Assembly: GCA_016867585.1 (NCBI GenBank)
Contig: VGJF01000005.1
Coordinates: forward strand, 1 to 34,087
Reading direction: 5' to 3'
DNA length: 34,087 bases
DNA from: Candidatus Aminicenantota bacterium
Lineage (GTDB): Bacteria > Acidobacteriota > Aminicenantia > Aminicenantales > UBA4085
Each line of letters opens with the position of its first letter. Position 1 is the stretch's first letter. Positions 24,553 to 33,173 of this stretch are shown piece after piece. The notes under the pieces are model-generated. The model searched no databases. It worked only from the letters and a program-made list of their open reading frames with translations, and was not told the origin of the DNA. The position numbers and the translations under genes are program-made.

Positions 24553-25770
24553 GTGAAAACGCCATCGACTCTATGGTTCGTATCGGAAGTCTTCCATCCC
24601 GACGAAATTGGAACGGCTTTTTATATGACCGAACTGGCCGTCCATTTCGCCCGTTCCCGCCGCGTTGCCGTTCTCTGCGGGCTTCCGAAGTACAACGCCC
24701 GCGGCCGGGCCGTCCCTCGACTTGAGATCTGGAGAGGCGTCCGGGTTGAGCGCTGCCGGGATTCGACGCTCGACAAGAACCGCATGTCCCAGAGAATCCT
24801 GATGGTCTTCGTCTCGAGCATCTCGATTTTCGGCCGAGCCCTGCGCCGGTTTCGCCGGGGGGACAAAGTCCTCGTCGTCACCAGCCCGCCCCTCCTGCCG
24901 TTCCTCGTCCGCATCGCCTGCGCGGTCCGGGGAGCGCGCTGTCTTCTCCGCGTGGACGACGTCTACCCGGAGGTCTTTGTCGCCGCGGGAAACATGGCTC
25001 CCCGGAGCCTGGCGGTCAAGGTCCTCATCGGCCTCAATAAAGGGCTCTACCGGAGCATGGAGCGGATCGTCGTCCTGGGGCGGGACATGCAGGCCCTGGC
25101 CAGGGCGAAGGCCGGGCCCCGGTTTTCCAGGAAAATCATCGTCATCCCCAATTATGCCGACTTGGACCTCGTCCGCCCGGAGCCGAAAGCCTCGAATCCA
25201 CTTTTAAAGGCGCTCGGCCTCACCGGAAAGTTCGTCGTCCAGAACGCCGGCAACATGGGCCGGGCCCAGGCGATCGAAACGATGATCGGAGCCGCCGAGC
25301 GGCTCCGGGACCGCGCCGACATCCATTTCCTGTTCATCGGGGCCGGGGCGAAACGCCGCTGGATGGAGGACGAAGTCCGGGCGAAAGCCCTGACGAACGT
25401 CACCCTCCTCGGGGAGCGCCCCCGAACCGAGCAGAACGTTTTCCTCAACGCCTGCGACATCACGATAGTCTCCCTGCGGGCCGGGATGGCCGGGGCGGGG
25501 GTTCCCAGCCGGATGTACAATGTCATGGCCGCCGGCAAGCCGATCCTGGCCGTCGTCGAGGACCACTCCGAGCTCGCCCGGGTCGTCCGCGAAGAGGACA
25601 TCGGCTGGGTCGTACCGTCCGACGACCCGGGGCGGGCCGCCGAAGCCGTCGTCCGGGCGGCGCATGATCCTCAAACCGTCGCGGCCATGGGCTTCCGGGC
25701 GCGGAAGGCCGTCGAGGCTAAATACCATCCGGGCCGCTCCCTGGCCGAATACGAGCGCTTGTTCCGCTGA
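24553..25770 (+). CDS. family 4 glycosyltransferase (WbuB-like)
   Basis: A 405-residue GT-B enzyme. The N-terminal domain begins LWFVSEVFHPDEIGTAFYMTELA, typical of the WbuB-like GT4 group, and DDVYPEVFVAAG and VIPNYADLDLVRP sit around the interdomain hinge. The C-terminal donor domain has VVQNAGNMGRAQ, FLFIGAGAKRR and the GVPSRMYNVMAAGKPILAV segment, which replaces the usual E-x7-E motif. The start is GTG at 24553 with no Shine-Dalgarno sequence; a 5-bp hairpin (CGGTC-CTGC-GACCG, 24540-24553) ends on the start codon. Starting at the ATG at 24625 would remove conserved residues. Confidence 0.88.
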   Translation: MKTPSTLWFVSEVFHPDEIGTAFYMTELAVHFARSRRVAVLCGLPKYNARGRAVPRLEIWRGVRVERCRDSTLDKNRMSQRILMVFVSSISIFGRALRRFRRGDKVLVVTSPPLLPFLVRIACAVRGARCLLRVDDVYPEVFVAAGNMAPRSLAVKVLIGLNKGLYRSMERIVVLGRDMQALARAKAGPRFSRKIIVIPNYADLDLVRPEPKASNPLLKALGLTGKFVVQNAGNMGRAQAIETMIGAAERLRDRADIHFLFIGAGAKRRWMEDEVRAKALTNVTLLGERPRTEQNVFLNACDITIVSLRAGMAGAGVPSRMYNVMAAGKPILAVVEDHSELARVVREEDIGWVVPSDDPGRAAEAVVRAAHDPQTVAAMGFRARKAVEAKYHPGRSLAEYERLFR

Positions 25771-25824
25771 CGCCCGCGGTCACCCTGGCCTCCTTCCTCC
25801 GCAATGGCCGAGAAAATGCATTTT

Positions 25825-25833
25825 TGATAGAAT
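25825..25833 (+). promoter_or_regulatory. extended -10 promoter
   Basis: TG-A-TAGAAT (TG at 25825-25826, -10 at 25828-25833, five of six matches) with no good -35. The predicted start near 25840 is about 24 bases before the ATG at 25864. Confidence 0.45.
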
Positions 25834-25863
25834 GGGAGAGATTCAAGAAAGGCCGAGAGTTCC

Positions 25864-27771
25864 ATGCTCCAGTTCGCCGCGCTTTTCATCACCGCGCTGG
25901 CCATCTCCTTGCTGTCCACGCCGCTCGTCCGCAAGCTGGCCATACGGTGGGACGTCGTGGACCGCCCTTCCGACAGGAAAATCCACAAGACGCCCACTCC
26001 TCTCCTCGGCGGGATTCCCATCTTCCTGGGCTTCAACGTGGCCCTCGTTGCCGGCCTCATCCTCGACCCGACGGCCCTTCGCCAGGCGTATTCGGCCCAA
26101 TGGGCGATGTTTCTTCTCGCCCAGGTTCTCGTCCTGGGGATCGGAATCTACGACGACAAGCTCGGGGCCTCTCCCGGCGTGAAATTCCTCTTCCAGGTGG
26201 CGGCGGGGGCGAGCCTTCTTCTCGGCGGCTTCGGCATCCGGCTGTTCACTAATCCCTTCTCCGGAACGACGATTTCTCTCGGCGGCTGGTGGATTCCGGT
26301 CACTCTCCTTTGGTTCGTGGGCATCTCGAACGCCATCAACCTCATCGACGGCCTGGACGGCCTGGCGGCGGGAGTGGCGTTCCTGGCGAGCCTGACGATC
26401 TTCGCCATTTCCCTGTTCTACCAGAAAAGCGGCGTCTCGATCCTGGCCCTCATGCTCGTCGGGAGCGTCCTCGGCTTTCTCCGCTACAACTATCCTCCCG
26501 CCCGGATTTTCCTCGGGGACTCGGGGAGTCTCCTCCTCGGCCTTCTCCTGGCGGTCCTGTCCCTCGAGGGAACGCATAAAGGGGCGGTCGTGGTGACGGT
26601 CTTGGCGCCGATTCTCATCCTCGGGCTTCCGATCCTGGACACGGTCCTGGCGATGCTCCGGAGGCTGGCCAGGGCGTTCTCCCGCGCTCCCCGGACGGGC
26701 GGGAAGACGGCGCTCCGGGGGGCCGTCAGCCGCAGCTTTTCGATGTTTGAGGCCGACCGGGATCACATCCATCACCGCATCTTGAAGATCGGCTTCTCCC
26801 ACAAGCGGACGCTCTTCGTCCTCTACGGCGTTTGCGTCGCCTTGTGCATCCTCTCCTTCGTCGTCGTCTCGTGGAAAAACCTCAACATGGCCCTCTTCGT
26901 CGGGGCCGTCGTCGTGGCGATCTACATCGGGATCCGGAGGCTGCAGTACAAAGAGTTGAGATTCCTGCGGAACGGCATGTTCCTGAACATCCTCAACTTC
27001 CCGATTTTCAACAAGAAGATCTTCCAGGCCTTCGTCGACCTGATCTTCGTCGGGGGGGCCTTCTATCTGTCCAACCGGCTGACGTTCGGGCCGGCGGCCG
27101 CGGCCCCGGATTCGCTTTTTTTCCGGGCCTTCCCGGCCGTCCTCCTGATTAAAATCGTCGTCTTTTCCCTGGCCAAGCTCTACCGGGGGATGTGGAGGTA
27201 TTCCCGGGCTGAAGACCTGATCCGGATTGTCAAAGCCGTGTTCCTCTCCTCGGCGGCCTCCGTTCTTCTCCTCCGGTTCGTCTATCAAGCCGGCTTCGGC
27301 GACCATGTGATCCTCCACATCCTCGATTTCTATTTCGTCCTGACGCTCGTCAGCGGGGCGAGGGTTTCGTACAAGCTGTTTTTTCACTACTATCACCTCG
27401 AGGAATACAAAAAAAAGATCCTCATCTATGGAGCTGGGGCGAAGGGCGCCTCGCTGTTGGCTGAGACGGTTTCCCAGAACGGGGCCATGGGGCGGGTCCT
27501 TGGATTCCTGGACGACGACGCGAACAGGCACGGGACCGATCACATGGATCATCCGATTTTGGGCGGGCTGGACGGCCTGGAGAGCATCTTGGAGGCGACG
27601 CCGGTCGACGAGATCCAAATCGCGACGGGACCGCTCCCGGACGAAAAGCTCAAGCGCCTCAAGGCGATTTGCGCGGCGACCCGGACCGACCTGCGGGAGT
27701 TCGTTCCCCGTTCCCCGAGGCGAGGCGACCTGGCCGACGCCCCCTCCTCCAACCGGAGCGAATCCACGTAG
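25864..27771 (+). CDS. fusion of WecA-like sugar-phosphate transferase and FlaA1/CapD-like N-terminal module
   Basis: A 635-residue membrane protein in two parts. Residues 1-~330 match polyprenyl-phosphate GlcNAc-1-phosphate transferases (MraY/WecA/TagO): D97-D98 in IYDDKLGASP, NAINLIDGLDGLAAG (D162, D165), NYPPARIFLGDSGS and DRDHIHHRIL. Residues ~365-515 form a second membrane bundle, then a Rossmann-like domain with ILIYGAGAKGASLLAE (~519-535) and a C-terminus ending about residue 635. This second part resembles the N-terminal membrane plus CoA-binding-like portion of FlaA1/CapD (PglF) dehydratases or of undecaprenyl-sugar transferases, without the catalytic dehydratase domain. The enzyme would start repeat-unit synthesis on undecaprenyl phosphate. 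ATG 25864 follows a probable own promoter. Confidence 0.9.
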   Translation: MLQFAALFITALAISLLSTPLVRKLAIRWDVVDRPSDRKIHKTPTPLLGGIPIFLGFNVALVAGLILDPTALRQAYSAQWAMFLLAQVLVLGIGIYDDKLGASPGVKFLFQVAAGASLLLGGFGIRLFTNPFSGTTISLGGWWIPVTLLWFVGISNAINLIDGLDGLAAGVAFLASLTIFAISLFYQKSGVSILALMLVGSVLGFLRYNYPPARIFLGDSGSLLLGLLLAVLSLEGTHKGAVVVTVLAPILILGLPILDTVLAMLRRLARAFSRAPRTGGKTALRGAVSRSFSMFEADRDHIHHRILKIGFSHKRTLFVLYGVCVALCILSFVVVSWKNLNMALFVGAVVVAIYIGIRRLQYKELRFLRNGMFLNILNFPIFNKKIFQAFVDLIFVGGAFYLSNRLTFGPAAAAPDSLFFRAFPAVLLIKIVVFSLAKLYRGMWRYSRAEDLIRIVKAVFLSSAASVLLLRFVYQAGFGDHVILHILDFYFVLTLVSGARVSYKLFFHYYHLEEYKKKILIYGAGAKGASLLAETVSQNGAMGRVLGFLDDDANRHGTDHMDHPILGGLDGLESILEATPVDEIQIATGPLPDEKLKRLKAICAATRTDLREFVPRSPRRGDLADAPSSNRSEST

Positions 27772-27777
27772 GCTGAG

Positions 27778-29826
27778 ATGGGCTGGGGGAAAAAGGCCCG
27801 CGGCGCGCTGCTCGGGGCGGCTTATCTCGCCGCCCTGGCTTTCTTCTATGTCAAGTACGTCCCCCTCATCCCGGCGTTTCAAGCTTGTCTCGTTCCGGCC
27901 CTGGCGGCGGTCTTCTTTTTGACTCTCCTCCGGCCGCCTTGGGGACTGGCGTTGTTCGTCGGGATCGTCCCCCTGATCAACAACCTGCCCTACTTCTTCG
28001 GGATCACCGAGGACGTGCCCCACGCGCCGACGGCCCTTGTCCTTTTCCTCTTCTTTTTCGGCGGCTGGCTCATCCGGGACCGCCTGATCGCTCCGGTGCC
28101 GCGCGCCCGGGCGGCGATCCTCCGGCCGCTGGCCGGCTTCGCCCTGATCGTCGCCCTCTCGGCGGTCATCACCGCCCTCCGCTATCTCCATTTCCCCCCC
28201 TTGGGAAGCGATGGCGTTTATGAGCTGGTGACCAACGTCAACGGGGTGACGTCGGGGGGGGCGGTCATGAGCGTCCTCTTCCACGCTCTCAATTATCTCA
28301 GCGGGATCGCGTTTTTTTGGATCTGGCTTCGGACCGTACGAGATTTTTCCGGGGCGGTGCGGATCCTCAATGTCTTCCTCTTGTCGACGCTCGTCTCCAT
28401 CGGATTCGGCCTTTTTCAAGTCATGTCCGACCGCACGCTGGGGAACAATCCCTACAGCATCCAGCAGTCGCTGGTCAACGCGACCCTCAAGGACGCCATG
28501 TCCTTGGCGGCGTTCCTGGCGATGGCGGCCCCGCTGTTTTTATGCTATGCCCTTGCCGCCCGAAAGGCCGTCCCGGCCGCGGGCGCGGCCTTGGCCGTCC
28601 TGGGGTGCGGATTGATCGTTGAAACCGGCTCGAGAAGCGGCCTGCTGGCGATCGCCGCGGCCATGCTGTTCGCCGCGGCCGGAGGCGCCGGGCTCTTCTG
28701 GAAACGGGCGCGGTCTTGGCCCCCCGGAAAAAGGCGGACGGTCTTCTCCGCCGCCGGGCTAGGTCTGGCCGTCTTTCTGGCCGCCGGGATTCTGGGGAAG
28801 GGCCGGCTCGTCCGTTGGGCGGGACGGTCGCCGACGGCCGTCCGCTTCGGCCAGATCGAAACGAACATCGTCCAATTTCGCCTGTCTTCGCTGTGGAAAA
28901 TGGCGGTGGAAATGGCCCGAGACTTTCCGGTCACGGGGGTCGGGGTGGGCAGCTTCATCATCGAAGTCCCCAACTACTACCAAGCCCACAAGATGGTCTT
29001 TCCGACCGACACCGCCGAAAACATCGTCCTCCAGGTCGGTTCGGAGATGGGCGTCATCGGCCTGGGTTTTCTCCTTTGGATCGCGGCCTCGATCGTCCTC
29101 GAGATGGGTCGCGGGTGGAAAAGGACTCGAGGCGATCCGCCGAGGAGGTTCATTTATCTGGGATGCCTTTCGGCCCTCCTGGCCTACGGCATCATCGCCC
29201 AATCCCATACGTATATGGGGAGCTTCGAGGTCAAATACGTGGCCTGGCTGATGGTCGGCCTGATCTTCACTCTCGGGGGCCCGTCCCGGGAGCCGTCCGC
29301 GGAAACCGTCATATCCATCTTGCGGCCCTCAATCCTGATCGTCGCCGCGGCGGCCGTTTTCGCGGTCGTCCATCTGTGGAATTCCACCCACGGGCTTTCG
29401 TTGAGCCGCCTGAGCGGCGAATTCGGCGTCAAGCCGGATTTCGGATTCTTTCAGGCCGAAAAGACGGCGGACGGGCGGGATTTCCGCTGGGCGCGCGAGA
29501 CGGCGGGTCTCGAATTGACGGAAACGAAGGGCGTCGTCCGAATTCCCGTCCACGCCTCCCATCCCGATATCCAGGAAAATCCGGTCCGGCTGCGCATTTA
29601 CCTTTTCCAGGGATACTTCAAGAAGACATTTCTCCTGGGAGACGTTCTCCTCGACGACCGAGGCTGGAAAACATTGGAATACGCCCTGCCGCCGTCCGTG
29701 GCCGGGGACGGCCGGGCTTTACTCGTTTTCAAGGTTTCCCGGACGTGGGTCCCATTGAAAGCCTCGGCGACCCCCGACCCGCGCCGTCTCGGCGTCGCCG
29801 TCGGGACGATTGGATTTAGCCGCTGA
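27778..29826 (+). CDS. O-antigen ligase/polymerase family protein with C-terminal soluble domain
   Basis: A 682-residue protein. Residues 1-~530 are polytopic with about 12 membrane segments and the O-antigen ligase features ETGSRSGLLAI, GVGVGSFIIE and DTAENIVLQVGSEMGVIGL. After a last membrane helix (~515-530) a soluble region of about 145 residues follows (FGFFQAEKTADGRDFRWARETAGLEL... to the end). It looks beta-rich and would lie outside the membrane; its family is not recognised. The gene starts six bases after the WecA fusion. Compared with the shorter relative at 17959, the extra domain may recognise acceptor or polymer. Confidence 0.85.
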   Translation: MGWGKKARGALLGAAYLAALAFFYVKYVPLIPAFQACLVPALAAVFFLTLLRPPWGLALFVGIVPLINNLPYFFGITEDVPHAPTALVLFLFFFGGWLIRDRLIAPVPRARAAILRPLAGFALIVALSAVITALRYLHFPPLGSDGVYELVTNVNGVTSGGAVMSVLFHALNYLSGIAFFWIWLRTVRDFSGAVRILNVFLLSTLVSIGFGLFQVMSDRTLGNNPYSIQQSLVNATLKDAMSLAAFLAMAAPLFLCYALAARKAVPAAGAALAVLGCGLIVETGSRSGLLAIAAAMLFAAAGGAGLFWKRARSWPPGKRRTVFSAAGLGLAVFLAAGILGKGRLVRWAGRSPTAVRFGQIETNIVQFRLSSLWKMAVEMARDFPVTGVGVGSFIIEVPNYYQAHKMVFPTDTAENIVLQVGSEMGVIGLGFLLWIAASIVLEMGRGWKRTRGDPPRRFIYLGCLSALLAYGIIAQSHTYMGSFEVKYVAWLMVGLIFTLGGPSREPSAETVISILRPSILIVAAAAVFAVVHLWNSTHGLSLSRLSGEFGVKPDFGFFQAEKTADGRDFRWARETAGLELTETKGVVRIPVHASHPDIQENPVRLRIYLFQGYFKKTFLLGDVLLDDRGWKTLEYALPPSVAGDGRALLVFKVSRTWVPLKASATPDPRRLGVAVGTIGFSR

Positions 29827-29838
29827 TTCGGCTAAAAT
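29810..29838 (+). promoter_or_regulatory. internal promoter within the end of the ligase gene
   Basis: TTGGAT (29810-29815), a 17-base spacer, then TAAAAT (29833-29838). The predicted start near 29845 is about 29 bases before the methyltransferase ATG. Confidence 0.55.
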
Positions 29839-29873
29839 AGCGTCTTCTCATCCCGAAAACGGACAAATCCGAG

Positions 29874-30725
29874 ATGCCTCCGGGAACCTCGATGCCGCGG
29901 CTTGGCGGGCTTGTCGACGCCATCCTCCGCCGGATTCTGAATCTTTTGAGGGCCCGGTTCTATACTTGGCGGGGGCCCGCCTACGGTCTCCGCGAGGCCG
30001 TCTTTTGGCCGAAATTGATCGATTACTGGATCCGGAACGCCGAAGCCTTGGCTTTCATCCTCCGGGAAGCGCCGGAGGGAGAGGTCGTCATCCTGGACAT
30101 CGGCTCCGGAGGGGGAGGACTCGGGGAGCTCGTCGGGCGGGCCGAGGACAGGCACCGGCTCCGGCTCATCGTCGCCGACTACGACAAGGCGAAGGTCGCC
30201 GCGGTAGCCCCGAGGCCTTTCATCGCCGGAAGGTTCGTCGCGGACGCGGCGCATCTGCCCCTCCGGACCGGGGCGGTCGATTTTGTCTCGTCGATCGACC
30301 TTCTCGAGCATCTCTCCCCCGACCGCCGAAGCGAGTTTCTTCGAGAGGCCCGGCGCGTCGCCCGGAGAGCCTCCATCCATCATTGCCCGATGGAAGGCGG
30401 GGAGGGGATGTTCCGGGCGGAAGAAGGAGACAAGCGGTTCCAGGACGCCCACCTCCGCCGGTTCAAGAGGCGGGAGGCGTTCACGGACGAGCATCTGGGC
30501 TGCCTGTATCCCGCTCCCGAGGAAGTCCGGAAAACATTGCCGGAGGCGACGATCCGCGGCGACCAGAATGCGGGAGTTTGGCTGAAATACATGATGTTCT
30601 ATCGTCGGCCCGTGGCGGGATATCTCGCCGGATTCGCCTACCTCATGCGCTGGAGGCGCAGGAACGGGAGGCCGCCGTTCTACAGCGCCTTCATCACCGC
30701 AGCCGGAGAGGGGAAGCCGCGGTGA
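29874..30725 (+). CDS. class I SAM-dependent methyltransferase
   Basis: A 283-residue protein with the Rossmann-like methyltransferase core: motif I VVILDIGSGGGGLGEL around D75, LRLIVADYD as motif II, DAAHLPLRTGAVDFVSSIDLLEHL as motifs III-IV, and FLREARRVARR. It probably methylates a sugar of the polymer or a lipid-linked intermediate. The N-terminus before motif I contains an amphipathic stretch (LVDAILRRILNLLRARFYTW). ATG 29874 has no strong ribosome site; ATG 29886 is a close alternative. The stop is overlapped by the flippase start. Confidence 0.85.
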   Translation: MPPGTSMPRLGGLVDAILRRILNLLRARFYTWRGPAYGLREAVFWPKLIDYWIRNAEALAFILREAPEGEVVILDIGSGGGGLGELVGRAEDRHRLRLIVADYDKAKVAAVAPRPFIAGRFVADAAHLPLRTGAVDFVSSIDLLEHLSPDRRSEFLREARRVARRASIHHCPMEGGEGMFRAEEGDKRFQDAHLRRFKRREAFTDEHLGCLYPAPEEVRKTLPEATIRGDQNAGVWLKYMMFYRRPVAGYLAGFAYLMRWRRRNGRPPFYSAFITAAGEGKPR

Positions 30726-32260
30726 CTTCCCTCCCTGCATCCGAACCCGAAGGCGACGAGGGCCTCCTCCTTAAGCATTTTTCCAAGAGGCTTGGCAAGG
30801 ACATGCTCCATTATGCCCCGGCCCTCTTCATCCCCGCCTTTCTCAATTTGGTCGGGATCTTTATCTTCACCCGGGTGTTCTCGACCGCCGCCTACGGCCG
30901 CTACGTCCTCGTTTTCGCCACGGCCACGGTCCTGAGCATCCTCCTCGCCGAATGGCTTGTTCATTCCGGCCTCCGTTTCATCCCCAAGTTCGAGTCGTCG
31001 GAAGACCGGGGGCGGATCTTCAAGAATCTCGTCAGCCTCCTGGCGGTCGAGATCGGCGTCCTGGCGGCCTTATCCGTCCTGGCCTTTGCCTTCGGACGCC
31101 GGCTTCTCGGTTCGGCCCGGGGCCTTGTCCTCCTCGGGGCGTGGATCCTGGCCGCCATGATGGCCTTCAAGCTGGGAGTTTCGATGTTCCAGGCCCGGCT
31201 CCAGGCCGCTCCCTACGCCCGATACCAGATCCTGTTCGGCGTCGGACGGCTGGGTTTGTCCCTGGTCTTGATCATCCTCGTCTCCCGCCGCATCGAGTGG
31301 CTTCTCGTGGGGATCGCGGCGAGTTACACTCTCCTCCTAGCCCCGATGGCCGCAGAGTTGAGGCTCGGGCGGTTCTGGCGGGATTCGTCCCTCGCGGATT
31401 TCTCGATGACGAAGCGCCTGACGGCCTACGGCCTCCCGGTCGTCGCTTGGGCCTTGGGGACGGAAATCCTGATGGTCATGGACAAGTACCTCATCGCCCT
31501 CATCCGGGACGCCGATGAAGTCGGAATCTATGGGGCCAATTATGGCCTGGCCTTCTCCGGCATCGGAATGATCGCCATCCCGGTCATCATGGCCGCCCAT
31601 CCGCTTCTGATCACGGCCTGGGAGCGGCACGACAACGTTCGGATCCGGGAGCTCATCTCGGACTTCTCGCGCTACTATCTCGCCCTCGTCCTGCCGCTCT
31701 TCGCCTTCGTCGTCCTGTTCCGGCGGGAGGTCGCGGCCATCATGCTCGGGCCCTCGTTTAGGGAAGGCAGCGTGGTCATCCCGGTCGTTTTCGCCGGCTA
31801 TCTCGCCTGGAATTTCGGGATGTACGGCCACAAGGGCCTCGAGCTCCTGGAACGGACGGGGCTGATGTTCGCCCTTGTCGCGGCCTGCGCCGGACTTAAC
31901 GTCGTCTTGAACCTCGTTCTCGTGCCGGTGTACGGGTACAAGGGATCGGCGGTAGCCTCATCGGTCAGCCTTTCATTCTACCCCCTCCTCGTCTTCCTTG
32001 TTTCGAAGCGCCGCCTGAATTTCCCCTGGCAGATCCCCTGGCGGTCCCTTTTCCGGCTCGCGGGAAGCGCGGGGCTGATGTTCCTTGGCATGAGCGGCCT
32101 CAAGAGAAGGCTCGGGGAAATGAACGTTTTTTTCCAGATGGCTGTCGTGGGCGCGGCGGGGCTCCTCCTCTATGGCCTGCTGGCCCTGGCGAGCCGGGAA
32201 ATCCGGGAGGAGGAGAAGCAACTCGTCCGGCGTCTCCTCCGAAAGCGGCGGGTCCCATGA
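30722..32260 (+). CDS. Wzx-type oligosaccharide flippase
   Basis: A 512-residue polytopic protein of the MATE/MOP (polysaccharide transporter) superfamily with about 12-14 hydrophobic segments. The start is GTG 30722 in a GTGA overlap with the methyltransferase stop; the frame is open further upstream, but that part is antisense to no function and overlaps the methyltransferase. The sequence begins with an acidic cytoplasmic tail, then LFIPAFLNLVGIFIFTRVFSTAAYGRYVLVF, matching Wzx starts. Its role is to flip undecaprenyl-linked repeat units to the periplasm for Wzy polymerisation. Confidence 0.9.
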   Translation: MTSLPASEPEGDEGLLLKHFSKRLGKDMLHYAPALFIPAFLNLVGIFIFTRVFSTAAYGRYVLVFATATVLSILLAEWLVHSGLRFIPKFESSEDRGRIFKNLVSLLAVEIGVLAALSVLAFAFGRRLLGSARGLVLLGAWILAAMMAFKLGVSMFQARLQAAPYARYQILFGVGRLGLSLVLIILVSRRIEWLLVGIAASYTLLLAPMAAELRLGRFWRDSSLADFSMTKRLTAYGLPVVAWALGTEILMVMDKYLIALIRDADEVGIYGANYGLAFSGIGMIAIPVIMAAHPLLITAWERHDNVRIRELISDFSRYYLALVLPLFAFVVLFRREVAAIMLGPSFREGSVVIPVVFAGYLAWNFGMYGHKGLELLERTGLMFALVAACAGLNVVLNLVLVPVYGYKGSAVASSVSLSFYPLLVFLVSKRRLNFPWQIPWRSLFRLAGSAGLMFLGMSGLKRRLGEMNVFFQMAVVGAAGLLLYGLLALASREIREEEKQLVRRLLRKRRVP

Positions 32261-33123
32261 CGGCCCGCGTCGCGATCGTCATCCTGCATTGGAACAACTA
32301 TCCCGATACGGCCGCGTGCCTTGGGTCGCTGGCCGCCGTCGCCGCCCCGCCTTTCGCCATGATCGTCGTGGACAACGGATCGGAGGCCGCAATCGTCCGG
32401 CGCCTCCGGGATGATTACCCGGGCAACGAATTCTTGTTGATGCCGAGAAACGAGGGCTTCGCCCGGGCGATGAACGCCGGATTCCGTCGGGCCATTGAGC
32501 TAGGTTTTCCCTTGATCCTGTCCTTAAACAACGATACCGTGGTCACGCCTGGTTTTCTGGCCGAGCTCGTCAAAACGGCCGACGAGCATCCCGAGGCGGG
32601 GATTTTCGCCCCGAAACTCCTGAACTTTCGCGACCGGTCCCGTATCGATTCCGCCGGCCACGTGTTCCGCTGGGGGACCATCATCGACCGGGGTCATGGC
32701 CGAGTCGACCGCGGCCAGTTCGACCGCAAGACCGATGTCGTCGGCGGGTGCGCGGCGGGAGTCCTTTACCGGAGCGAGATGCTCCGCCAGGTCGGCCTGT
32801 TTGAAGAGAGCCTCGGGACTCAGTACGAGGACGCGGAGCTTTCCTGGCGGGCGATGAAGGCGGGTTGGAAGGCCGTTTTCGTCCCGGACTCGGTCGTCTA
32901 TCACAAGCGGGGAGGGACGAAGAACAGGGATCAGGGCCTTCGATTCGAGCTCGAGGTCCTGGCCAACGTGCGCAATGTCGCCCGGACGGTCCGTCGGTAC
33001 GGCCGGCCCGTAGATAAGGTCCTGTACAAGGCCGGCTTAGCCAAACAATCCTTGGCCTATTTCTTGAAGGGACAGCCGCGCGTCGCCGGGGCATATTTCC
33101 GCGCCCTTGCGGGACGCGATTGA
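32257..33123 (+). CDS. family 2 glycosyltransferase
   Basis: A 288-residue GT2 enzyme with VAIVILHWNNYPDT, MIVVDNGSEA, RNEGFARAMNAGFR, the metal site LILSLNNDTVV, and GTQYEDAELSWRAMKAGWK followed by VYHKRGGT. The ATG overlaps the flippase stop (ATGA), so it is translationally coupled. It most likely adds a sugar of the repeat unit; donor unknown. It differs from the pair at 19-21 kb in lacking a long C-terminal tail. Confidence 0.9.
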   Translation: MTARVAIVILHWNNYPDTAACLGSLAAVAAPPFAMIVVDNGSEAAIVRRLRDDYPGNEFLLMPRNEGFARAMNAGFRRAIELGFPLILSLNNDTVVTPGFLAELVKTADEHPEAGIFAPKLLNFRDRSRIDSAGHVFRWGTIIDRGHGRVDRGQFDRKTDVVGGCAAGVLYRSEMLRQVGLFEESLGTQYEDAELSWRAMKAGWKAVFVPDSVVYHKRGGTKNRDQGLRFELEVLANVRNVARTVRRYGRPVDKVLYKAGLAKQSLAYFLKGQPRVAGAYFRALAGRD

Positions 33124-33134
33124 TTTCTGGGTTC

Positions 33135-33164
33135 TTGACATCGGTCCGCGGGCGAGGCTAGACT
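33135..33164 (+). promoter_or_regulatory. promoter of the last glycosyltransferase (leaderless)
   Basis: TTGACA (33135-33140), an 18-base spacer, then TAGACT (33159-33164). The predicted start near 33171 is within about three bases of the ATG at 33174. Confidence 0.55.
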
Positions 33165-33173
33165 CGCCTCGTC

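Noticed and set aside
28254-28261. G8 run in the second ligase-like gene as a phase-variation site
   Set aside because: The frame is intact across it and several G7-G8 runs occur in this GC-rich sequence; unlike the G10 tract nothing marks it out.
25843-28419. Long minus-strand open frame (858 codons), and similar ones at 8485-10458 and 10538-12634
   Set aside because: They lie opposite clearly identified genes; they are low-complexity (Glu/Asp/Arg/Pro-rich) translations that arise from the GC-rich codon use on the + strand.
29810-30721. Extended N-terminus for the flippase from 29810
   Set aside because: The extension overlaps the whole methyltransferase and reads as Arg/Pro-rich shadow sequence; GTG 30722 fits the family and the coupling.
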